Position numbers and translations under genes: made by a program. From Stomorhina lunata (taxonomy: Eukaryota; Arthropoda; Insecta; Diptera; Rhiniidae), in assembly GCA_933228675.1 (NCBI GenBank), contig OW121741.1, positions 41,464,580 through 41,528,579 on the forward strand: DNA of 64,000 bases, read 5' to 3'. The first letter of the stretch is position 1, and each line of letters begins with the position of its first letter. The notes beneath the pieces are model-generated. The model ran no database searches. It was not told the DNA's origin and saw nothing but the letters and a program-made list of their open reading frames with translations. Shown here one piece after another: positions 44,535 to 54,720 of the stretch.

Positions 44535-47500
44535 CGTCTGTCTGTCTGTCTGTTGAAATCAAGTTTCTGAAGCCCCTGGAGGATGGACTTACATAAATTA
44601 TATATTAGATTTTAGGAAATTCTCCCGCAATGAACGCTATTAAATTTCATTAAAATCGGTTTATAAACACCGAAAATATCGAAAAAATACCAAAAATTAG
44701 ACGAAAATTTTAAAATTTTTGATTGAAACACACTTTTAAATAACAAGAGAAAAAAGATACTCCTGGTGTACATGTGATAATATATTATATATCAGATTGT
44801 AGGAAATAGTTTCCCAAAACACTCTGTAAAATTTTATCAAAATCGGTCCATAAACAACTGAGATATCGCCAAAACATTGAATTTGATGTATCGCAAATTG
44901 CCCAAAGTTCGCATTAGAGAATGTTTGTTGAAAAAATGAAATGCAGAAATAGGAAAAACCATCCTCCTTTAGTACGGACCTACATAAATTTTATATCAGA
45001 TTTTAGGAAATTCCCCCGCCAAGCACGTTATTAAATTTTATCAAAAGCGGTCCGTAAACAATTGAGATATCGCAATAACACTACATTTGATGTACAGCAA
45101 ATTGCTCAGAGTACGTGTCTAAGAAATTTTGTTTACATTTCGTAAGTATTGTTTCAGCGATATCTCAGGTGTTTATGGACCGATTGTGATGAAATTTGAC
45201 ATCGTTCTTTGTGTGAGGATTTTCTAAAATCTATACTCCACAAATCTGATTACGAATACCATTCAAACTGTACCGATCAACTTTGAATCGGCAGGAGAAT
45301 CGATTTCGCGACCTCCGTCCGTCCGTCCGCCCGTCTGTTTTTTTGTCCGTCCGTCTACCTGTATGTAATTTTTTCTGTTGTAGTCAAGTTTTTGGAGCTC
45401 CTGTTTTGTCGATATCTCAGGTGTTTATTTTGATGAAATTAAATAGCGTCCTTCGCAGGGGATTACCTAAATCCTGATGCATTCGGTAATTTGTGGTAGA
45501 TATAATTTAGCGTTTAAGCGATGGTGTTTTGATCGACAATGATAAAATTCAGGGTGGGACAATATCCTAAAATTTTGTGTAAGATCCAGGAGCTCCACAA
45601 ATCTGATTTTAGCAGACAGACACTCTGCATTAATCTTAATTTTGTGTCTGACTTTTGAACATTATGATAACATTTGAGAATGTATTATATATCAAATTAT
45701 AGGTAATCTTCCTAGGAAGTACAAAAATGCAATGATATCCGTTCAAAACCTACATATGTATGTAAGTATCTCACATATCAACGACAATTTAAATTTTTTA
45801 AATGCAATTGGGAGAAATCCATTCACGTTTGACAATTGATCCCGTATAACTTCGGCTAAGATACGATGATGACATTTAGTATAAAGACGTTGTACAATAT
45901 TGATATTCAGGGCGATAGCGTCTAAAATAAACTTTTTAGAGGGACAACATTTGACAAAAGTATTTCTGATCTCTTGAAAAGTTCGATATTGAAAATGGGG
46001 GAGCTCTATTCACATTTAGTGAAATCTCCCATATAACCCCGACCGGGAATCGATTTAATGCTGATAAATTAAATCACATTAAAATTGCACAAGGAACTAG
46101 AGCAAAACTTTCCAAACATCCATCGGACAGATCGAAAGAACAATACATCCCAAATATTATTGATGAAGTGTTCATTTTAATTAATTAACTAACTTCAGAT
46201 TAATAAGTAAATCTTTAATAACTTTTCCGACAAAGCTGATATCCATCCATTCAAAAGCTATATATTTCACGTATGTATCTAAAACTAAGAGTGTATACCC
46301 TATAATTTTAAGGCTTATCATTGTTAAAGCTTTGACCTAAATCAGTCCGCTAACTTCAGAGTTTTACATAACTAATCAAGAACTTTTACTGGTGGGATAA
46401 TTCGTACGAATTAAAGTGCACAACCCTCACTGGGCACAGTGTTTTTGGGTTGCATGCCAGAATACTTAAACTTCATCAAATCGATGTGCTATTGCAAATG
46501 TAAGGGCATCTACATTTTGAAGCATCTTTTCTGCATGGTTTATCTGGTCTATCGAACTTCATTAAATGTTCGTAAAATATGTGTATATTTTATTTCGAAG
46601 CTACTGGCTGGCTTAAATATGTATTCTCTACTTGTAGTCTAGTAATCATTATCTTTCACAAAGGGACCACTTTAGAACCCAAGTGAAGCTTCCCTAGACA
46701 TCAGCCACCTGCCCAACCTAACCTTTGGGTGCATAACTATCCTAGATGATGACGCCACCGAAAAGCTTTTCTTTTTCCGACTCTTAATTTTAAAGACTCT
46801 TTGCATATAATACTAGTATAACCAAATTTTGCTAGGAATTACATTAAGTACTTTTGCAGCACCATTGGTGAAGGGTATCCAAGATTCGGCAAAGCCGAAT
46901 ATACCACTCTTACTTGTTATTACTATATTTTGGGCTGTCTTAGTTCTATTCTATCTTATATCTTAGTGTACGTTTTAGCTGAGGTTAATGCGGCGAACTA
47001 GTCATCATTATCACTTAGACTAGAAAGTATTTTTTATTACCATGGAGGCTAACAATAAACATATGACCCGTTAAAGCATCTGGATCGCTTTTTAAGACTA
47101 TTAAGTCGTTTAATATCAGCCAGATCTCCTAGGTATTTAAAGAAACAAATTCAGGGATCTTGTTTCTTTAAATACCTAGGACATCTGGCTGACGTAGACC
47201 CATTCTGTATGACTGGGCTGTCCAAATGAAGAAAAAAATATTTCATAAACTAGAAATCTTCAAAGCAGCTTTTACAAAAGTCACTTATCGTAACCTCCAA
47301 GAACTCAGTTACCTCCAATCGGTCAGTGACCTTATCTGGAACGTTTTCATAAGTCTTACAAACTCATATGCTCTACAGTACCCTAGTATGTTAAGATGGC
47401 CTAGCTCCTACATAAGGTGGATACTGAACTGCAAAGCCAACTGGTTCTGCGGCAATTCACAACTGAAGTTTATTTCAGGAAGATGGGATCCAGAGACTTA

Positions 47501-50500
47501 ATGGCTCCTTTTTGCATTATTTGATTGAATACAGGCACGAAAATTCTTGCAACCTCGTAAGCAATATGGATACTAAACTCAAAAGCCAACTCGCTGAGAG
47601 ATTTGCTGCAATCCATAACTGATGTTGATTTCAGAAAGACGTGGTCCTGAGACTAAATCTTCACATGGAGTGTATTCCCAAGTTTTGCAAACTCGAATAC
47701 TCTGCAGTACCCAGGTATGTTTCCGTGGCACAGCACCTGGATAAAAATTCTCCCAAAGCCCCTACATGAGATGGATACTGAACTCAAAAGCCAACTCGTT
47801 GAGAGATCAGCATAAATCCACGACCAATGTTGATTTCAGAAAAACGGGATCCTGAGACTTAATTGCTCTCTTTCGCATTAGGAGCTTGCAAGTGTATAGA
47901 AGCAAGCCAAGAGATTACAGATCTTTTGGAAGGTATACCCAAGTCTTGTAAACTCATATGCTCTACAGTTCCCTGGTATGTTATGGTGGACCAGCACCAA
48001 CATAGAATGGATTGAACTCCAAAACCAACTCGACGAGAGTTCTGCGGCAGTCAACGACTGATGTTGATTTCAGGAAGATGAGATCCGGAGACTTAAGCTT
48101 GCAAGTTGATTAAGACACTCCAAGATATTATAGTACATCTGGAAGGTATTCTCTTAGTAAACGAAATTGTAGTTGTAAGGAAATTACATCTAAGCAAATC
48201 TGCAACTTCCATTACAACCATTACAAACAACACTGTGATCAGTTAGCCTCAGTGCGATATTCAAGGCCTCTGCTGTAGACTCCGAAGGATTCGAAATGAA
48301 TCGGGAGCCATCGGTGTAACAGTCTCTTCCAGGAGTTCCGCTTAGACAAACTTTCCTATCCTAGAACGCTTAATCTAGTTGAAATTGATTCCATAGTTTC
48401 TATGCAAATACAAGAATCGAATTTCGTAAATCCGATGGGATGGTATGAAGAGCATCAATGTTGCAGGAAATTGCCATTTGCTGGACAATAAGGATTGTCT
48501 TACGGTATGGCGATTTCGAAAGAGCCCTCAACCAGATGATAGCATCATAATGTATAGTGTTTTTGAAGTTGTGAAAAATTAAGCTTATTGAGTGTCTTCC
48601 ACGGAACTGGGATTATATATGTTCCTGCGATTACTTCGCCTCTAAGTGTGTTCAGAAACTTGCACTGACTGCTATTGCACATTATCTTTGTGTGAGTTAA
48701 CCTCATCACCAATCTCCTCTAGGAATACTAGAGAAGGTTTTTTCTGATAAGCAAAAATCCTATTTTTGTCAGACGACTTGAAATCATCTTCCTATGAATA
48801 ACGTCTATTCCCACCCTTACTCTTATCTTTGTCTAAGTTTACTTTGGTCTATGTTTGAATAATGTCTCTATCAGAGAAGCGCAATGGATCAATACATAAG
48901 TGGCTTAGTATGATTCATTAATTTTAGGGTATAAGTGACCACACGTCATTTAAAAAAAACTATCCAGAGTTACTCATACTTACAACGACGTTGATTTAAG
49001 TCTTTCGGCTTGAATTTTTTATGCTTGTTATACCCACCATAAAAAAATGGGGGATATTTTGAGATTGTCATTCCGTTCGTAATTTCCTTAATATTGGCTC
49101 AAAAACCAAAAACGATATACATATATTCTAAACCCTTATGAAATTCTAAGCCGATTGAGCGATGTCCGTCTGTCAGTCCGTCTGTCTGTCCGTCTGTCTG
49201 TCCCTCTGTCTGTCCGTCTGCCTGTCTATTGAAATCACTAAAACGCCTAAACGAAAGGAGCTAGCTCACTGAAACTTAGCAAAAACATTCATCATCTCTG
49301 AAGAATTGGAAAATTGGGCAAAATCGGTTCACATTTGACCATAGCTCCCGTATAACCTCGTCTAGGCTAACCGCTTATTTGTTAACAAATGACAAATTAT
49401 AACAGCTATGATGATAAAATTTGGTATATAGAAGATTAACATTAGCCCTAGGCAGCATATCAAATTTCATAGCCATAGCTCCCATACAAAAAACTTACGA
49501 AAACAGCCTAAATTTCACCTAAAATACACTTAAATGCCAGCCAGTGTGCAAAATTTTGTCGCAATCGGTCACCATTTGACCTAGCTCCCATATAAAGAAC
49601 TTACGAAAACACAAAAATTCAAAAAGAAAAGGGGATTTATGTCCGTCTGTCCGTCAGATAAAATCGTGATAGCTCCTTAACTACAAGAGCTACTAAAACT
49701 AAATTAGGCACAAAAAAGTCTTATGTCAATGCCAGCCAGTGTGCAAAATTTTGTCACAATCGGTCACCATTTGACCATAGCTCCCATATAAAAAACTTAT
49801 GGAAACACAAAAATACATAAAGAAAAGATTGTTTATGTCCGTCTGTCCGTCAGATAAAAGCACGATAGCGCCTTAACGAAAAGAGCTAGACGGACAAAAT
49901 TTTACAAAAGTATTTTGGATGTCTTGAAAAAGATGTATGTTGAAAATGAACAAAATCACTTCAAATTTAGTTAGAGGTCCCATATAACCCCGCCACGGGA
50001 AATACATTAATGCTGATAAATTGAATACAATTGTAACAGCTATGACGATTAAACTTAAAATAGGGAAGTTTTATGCAATTTTTGATTAGCTTATCAAATT
50101 TTATAAGAATCAGTTCATATTTGACTTTAGCTTTCATATAAAAAACACTCACGGAAACCAAAAATTTTAGCAAAGGCCAGTTAAAAGCTATTAAATTAGA
50201 AACTATGATAACTATGGTCACTAAATTTTGCAGGAATAAGCTCTATATATATACCAACCAGTGTGTAAAATTTTGTTACAATCGGTCAACATTTGGCTAT
50301 AATTCTTATATATATAACATCCCCTTTTTATATCTACAATCAAAAAGATTTGGAGGTACGTTCATTTTATTAAGATTGCACCTATGAAATTAGATAGGCA
50401 TCAAGCAATGTTCAGCCCAGACTTTATATATCATAAATGCATTAGGAACTCCTATCGAAATATATGGACCTGCCGTATTACTATTAACGTGTTTAGCCTA

Positions 50501-51350
50501 ACTACATATTAACGAAAAGTATTTAACAACTTATTATTGTAAAACTATACCCGGTTAGGAGAGGCCCTATGCTCCACTGGGAGTCAAGGATAACAGAAGA
50601 AGAAGAATACCCGGTTATGAGAACGAATTTTGATCAAAGTAAATACTGGGGAAACCACTAAAATATTTTTAAATGTTGAACTATAAAGCTACGGCAACCA
50701 AATTTAGTCCAAAGGTTTTACCAACAATACCAATTAGCTTAGCGATTTTTTCAGTTTTGGTCCAGATTTTGAATTAGCTGCACCCTTGTAGATATATGAG
50801 ATATGTTTCTGAATTTAACACAACTTGATGGTGGGTATATAAGATTCGGCACAGCCGAATATAACACTGTTACTTGTTTCAAATACGATCGTCTTAAGGG
50901 TATATTCATGAAGTAAATCTGAGTCAGAATCGAAAACGTCGTACGTACTTCTGAAGAGAAATATAAATAAAATTTTTATCTTTGGATACGAATGGATATA
51001 AGTATAAATGGATATAAGTACGAATGAGTATGAATGAATAAAAAAAAACTACACTCTACTCATTTTTCGGATACTCATTGCGCTTCTCTGGCCTCTATGA
51101 CATCAAAATCTCCATATGCTTAACATTATTTTCATTCTAGAACGAAGATCTCATAACACTTATTTACGATTTCAAATGGTATAACTTGACAGTGCCGCAA
51201 CAGAAAATGTTATTGGTTATGCTGAATCAGGCACAACAAGAACAAGGCATTTCAATTGGAGGCATAGCTCCTTTATCGCTAAACACAGCTTTGCAGATTT
51301 TGAAAAGTATTTACACCATATCAATGATGCTCGAGAGATTTTTATCGTGA
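43175..51350 (+). CDS. Or67d: Or67d-like odorant receptor, copy 1 (four exons, 387 aa)
   Basis: Exons 43175-43417, 43494-44014, 44078-44267 and 51141-51350 join in one open frame of 387 codons plus stop, close to the ~390 aa of Drosophila Or67d. In that fly the receptor detects cis-vaccenyl acetate in antennal trichoid neurons together with Orco. Seen here: a short N-terminus, likely membrane segments near 39-57, 67-85, 130-150, 178-200, 262-285, 293-312 and 360-382, and the C-terminal APLSLNTALQILKSIYT motif typical of insect ORs. Family matches include GASGNFAAD (cf. fly GGFGNYGGD), LLWHQKY and the P-AP-YL-Y run in exon 3. Introns 2 and 3 are GT-AG; intron 1 starts GA. Intron 3 is 6,873 bp, filled with elements. 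No stop or frameshift in exons. Confidence 0.88.
43418..43493 (+). other. Intron 1 of Or67d copy 1, non-canonical GA donor
   Basis: Exon 1 must end at CAG (43417) to join ...VVGIAIQ to GYAKLV in frame with family spacing. The intron then begins GAAAGT and ends TTTACAG. The nearest GT (GTTGAC, four bases on) would give an immediate stop in exon 2. The paralogue at 63187-63253 has the same GAAAGT. Confidence 0.7.
44368..46916 (+). mobile_element. Helentron/DINE-like element, family 3, near full length
   Basis: Begins TATACCCTTCACCAATAGGT, has GTCT microsatellites at about 44500-44550 and 45315-45345, and ends with hairpin ATTCGGC-AAA-GCCGAAT and 'ataccactcttacttg'. A LINE tail is inserted at 46438-46740. 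It matches 28845-30834 in reverse. Confidence 0.75.
46438..46740 (+). repeat. LINE 3' tail (RNase H-type LINE) inside family 3 element
   Basis: Similar to the end of the 18468-20260 LINE: 'gtttttgggttgcatgccagaa', 'catcttttctgcatg.tttatc' and the terminal 'ctgcccaacctaacct' follow in the same order. The other family 3 copy (29020-29060) lacks it. Confidence 0.65.
46917..49028. repeat. Intronic region with degenerate ~220-bp tandem repeats and a hairpin
   Basis: About 47345-48110 contains four diverged copies of a unit marked by 'aactcatatgctctacagt', 'ggatactgaactcaaaagcc', 'tgatgttgatttcag' and 'gagacttaa', with periods near 210-240 bp. 47117-47191 is an almost perfect hairpin. The rest (48110-49028) has no recognised content. 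Coding potential was not convincing. Confidence 0.55.
47117..47191. repeat. 32-bp inverted repeat with 11-nt loop
   Basis: Left arm 47117-47148 (starts 'cagccagatctcctagg') pairs with right arm 47160-47191 at 31 of 32 positions; the loop is 'attcagggatc'. Transcribed as part of intron 3, it could form a miRNA-precursor-sized stem, or it may mark a small palindromic insertion. Confidence 0.8.
49029..50876 (+). mobile_element. Helentron/DINE-like element, family 1, near full length
   Basis: Starts TATACCCACCATAAAAAAAT, has a GTCT/GTCC microsatellite at about 49163-49230, and ends with hairpin ATTCGGCACAGCCGAAT and 'ataacactgttacttg'. A 50-bp LINE insertion is at 50558-50607. It lies 260 bp upstream of exon 4. 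Confidence 0.78.
50558..50607 (+). mobile_element. 50-bp LINE 3'-end insertion with 10-bp TSD
   Basis: The inserted 50 bp begin 'ggagaggccctatgctcc', include 'gggagtcaaggataac' and end (AGA)n. They are flanked by TACCCGGTTA at 50548-50557 and 50608-50617. It matches the LINE tails at 272-310 and 563-600, so it is an extremely 5'-truncated copy of that LINE. Confidence 0.85.
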
Positions 51351-51658
51351 TTGAGGAATGAATTTTAAACTTATCAAGAATCCTTTAAATCAGAAACAAA
51401 TATTTTAAATTAAATTTCTACTGGCTCCGAAATTCTGTTTAGTTGGTAACTTTTTGTGGTAAAAATAAAGTGTTTTTATGATATTTATTATATGTGTACA
51501 TCAGTTTAAATAAAAGTGATTATTTAAACAAACTGTCAAAAGGAAATTCTTTTTGTATAGCTTTTGGAAAAGTAAGTATCGGGTTAGCCATTTCGTGATT
51601 TCAATAGTATAGAACTGAAATTCGACATCTGTCACACTAAGTTGTTAAACCAATTTTT
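51351..51658 (+). terminator. 3' flank of Or67d copy 1 with polyadenylation signals
   Basis: AATAAA at 51464-51469 and 51509-51514, 114 and 159 nt after the stop codon, are the likely cleavage signals. 51595-51656 is a short dispersed repeat (see 28710 and 20314). Confidence 0.55.
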
Positions 51659-54260
51659 ATACCCACCATCAAAAAGAATGGGGGTATATTGAGATTGTCA
51701 TTCCGTTTGTAATTTCCTTAATATTGGCTCAAAAATCAAAAACGATATATATTCTGAATCCTTATGAAATTCTAAGACGATTAAGCGATGTCCGTCTGTC
51801 TGTCGGTCTGTCTGTTGAAATCACGATAACGCCTAAACGAAAGGAGCTAGCTCACTGAAACTTAGTAAAAACATTCTTCATCTCTGAGAAAATGGTATTG
51901 GTATATAAATTGGGCAAAATCGGTTAGCATTTGACCATAGCTCCCGTATAACCAGAGGTTCGAAAGGCTCAATTCCTAATTCCATATTTTAAAATCAAAT
52001 TTATTTTAGTGTTTATATCATTCCCATAATACATTCACCTGAATCAAGTCATAAGCCTTAACTTTTAAGAATTAATTCTTAGGGAATTTAAAATCAGTTA
52101 GATTTAATTTAAATTATTTCAATTCTTAATCTTATACAAAAATAATTAAAAATTTTATAAACAAATCATTTTGTAAAGGCATACAAAAATAAATGTATTC
52201 AAACGAACCCTACAGTTCAAAAATATATAATACCTATAAAAGAGCGGAATAAAATAAATCTCAACGAAACAAGTCCTTAACCATAAAATAAGTTTCAGGA
52301 TTGCATTAGGGATTAAATATCATTTAATACCCATGAAAAAAAGTCCCCATTTTAGAGGATAAAGAAATGACTCTTTCTTAAGTTATTGGGTTAAAAAAGG
52401 GTTTTTAAGCTGAGATGATTTCCATCTCGATTTTAACAAAACCGTGGACTTGGTTTGTCTAAAAACATGTATAAAAAGTCATATAATTAAAATGTGATTT
52501 ATTCATTATCGACATATATACATATATTTTTTTGGAAAAAATTTTTAATTAAGCAGATTCCTTCACTGATTGAATTTCTGGTAAAGATTAGGTCATTATA
52601 AACGAAAGACCATTAATATAACTATATTCCTGCATATCTAAATATCTTTTAAAAGTTATAGTTTAACAAATAAATGCAAAATATACACAAGTTTGCGGTG
52701 AAATAGCCACATTAGGGTAGTTCCGTTTTTTTGAACGAACATTCTTTAATGTTGCATACTTTTATTAAATGTGTATGCTTTTAGATAAAACCTAAGAATA
52801 TTTTAATAGGTCATGATAAATTTTGTTCTATTTTATATCTAGGGTTTTTACAAACAATGTATGTATATCGCACTTGATCCAATAATACCCTATAAATTAA
52901 AACTTCAATTTTCGTTTTTTGGTTTGATATACTTTTATTCAATTAGTGGTATAGTTTAAAAAACTTTTCCCTCGAAAAAGTCAGAATTTAAGTTTTTGGT
53001 TTTAATTAAGAATAAAAAATGTTAATTCAAATTGGAGTAGAGGAATGAAGAAACATTTTATTCATTCAAGTTGATTTTAAATTCCCATGTGAATCAATTC
53101 ACTAAGAATTTAAAATCAACACATTTTTTTTAATTGTTTTATGGGAATTAAACTTAAGGTATTGTTAGATCATTTTTGAATTCCTAGAAATTAAGCTAAT
53201 ATTTAATTAAGCCTTTCGAAGCTCTGGGTATAACCTTGCCTACGCTAATCACTTATTTGCTAACAAATAACAAACCATAATAGCTATGATGACAAAATTT
53301 GGTATGTAGAAGTTTTGCATAAGCTCTAGGTAGCATATACAATTTCATCAAAATCCGTTCACATTTGGTCATAGCTCCCATACAAAACACTTACGGAAAC
53401 AGCCAAAATTTCACCAAAAATACACTTAAATGCCAATAAATCTAAAACTATAATAGATATAACCACTAAATTTAGCATGAGGAGGTCTTATGTAAATGCC
53501 AACCAGTGTGCAAAATTTTGTCACAATCGGTCACCATTTGACCATAGCTCCCATATAAAAACCTTACGGAAACACAAAAATACAAAAATAAAAGGGGGTT
53601 TATGTCCGTCTTTCTGTCAGATAAAAGCGCGATAGCGCCTTAACGAAAAGGGCTACAGCAACAAAATTTTACAAAAGGAAGTTTTATGTGAATGCCAGTC
53701 AGTGTGCAAAAAACTTACGGAAACACAAAAATACAAAGATAAAAGACGGTTTATGTCCGTCTTTCCGTCAGAAAAAAGCGCGATAGTTCCTTAACTGCAA
53801 GAGCTGCTAGAGAGACAAAATTAGGCAAAAGTATTTAAGGTATGTTATAGAATTTGTGTGCTGAAAATGGGTAAAATCGGTTCACATTTAGTTAGAGCTC
53901 CCATATAACCCTGCCACGGGAATCACATTTATGCTGATAAATTGAACAAAATTGTAAAATCTAAATTTAGAACAGAGAAGTTTTATGCAACTTTCAGTCA
54001 ATATGTCAAATTTTATAAGAATCGGTCCATTTTTGACCATAGCTTTCGTATAAAAACCGCTCCGGGTAACCACAAAAATGCCACAAACGCCAGTTAGAAG
54101 CTATTAAATTATAAACTATATCAGCTATGGCCACTAAATTCTGCACAAATAAATTTTATATTAATACCAGCCAGTATATTAAATTTTGTAACAATCGGTC
54201 AACATTTGGCTATAGTTCTTATATATATAACATCCCCTTTTTATATCTACAATCAAAAAG
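51659..54260 (+). mobile_element. Helentron/DINE-like element, family 1, split by an hAT-type element
   Basis: Begins TATACCCACCATCAAAAAGA and follows family 1 order to 'tatctacaatcaaaaag' at 54260, where the hairpin end is replaced by family 1 sequence in the opposite orientation. Interrupted at 51953-53226. Confidence 0.7.
51953..53226. mobile_element. Non-autonomous hAT-type element, 1.27 kb
   Basis: Ends CAGAGGTTCGAAAGGCT and, inverted, AGCCTTTCGAAGCTCTG. The flanking 8-mers CGTATAAC and GGTATAAC agree at 7 of 8 positions. Uninterrupted family 1 copies ('cgtataacctcgtctagg') show the empty site. The interior is AT-rich with inverted similarity ('aattcct' near both ends) and no transposase. 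Confidence 0.75.
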
Positions 54261-54342
54261 CTCTTATAATTTTTTGTTAGCAAATAAGCGATTAGCCTAG
54301 ACGAGGTAATACGGGAGCTTTGGTCAAATGTGAACAGATTTT
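54261..54342 (-). repeat. Family 1 fragment, left of SINE insertion
   Basis: Opposite orientation to the preceding copy. It reads up to 'gtgaacagatttt' and resumes at 58193, so one family 1 fragment was opened by the SINE. Confidence 0.65.
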
Positions 54343-54412
54343 ATATATAATATATATATAATTCTCCGACAACATTCCAATTGAAACAAGGACAATGAGT
54401 TGCATCCGATTC

Positions 54413-54720
54413 TATTTTTAGACTCATAAAATATGCTCGGACTTTGACCTTAACAGGTTGTAACTATAGGCCATTTAAGTAAGTAAGAGTCAATCTTATG
54501 TAAAAACTTATACAAAAAAGAAGATTTAATTTGTTTAAGTTTTAAAATAATTGAAAAAAAAAATACTTCTTTATTGTTTATTAAATGCATTAAACATTTA
54601 CAAAAAATCGTATAAAAATATTTTTCCAAAAATTACAACAAAGCAAAAAGCAGGGAAAAACAAAGTTATTGTCACCTGATTTTGGATCTAAAAATAAAGA
54701 TTGTATATATTAATTACTAG
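54413..54720 (+). repeat. Dispersed repeat shared with 31372-31625
   Basis: Reverse-complement match to the interior of the 31023-32339 element. It starts with the 'ctttgaccttaacaggttg' block also found at the end of the LINE piece at 13100. Confidence 0.6.

Larger units (their letters stand above)
44268..51140 (+). other. Intron 3 of Or67d copy 1 (6.9 kb, element-filled)
   Basis: Donor TCG|GTAAAA at 44268 and acceptor TTCATTCTAG at 51140, phase 0. It holds a family 3 element, a LINE tail, a tandem repeat region and a family 1 element, together over half its length. Introns 1 and 2 are 76 and 63 nt, so this intron is exceptional for the gene. Confidence 0.85.
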
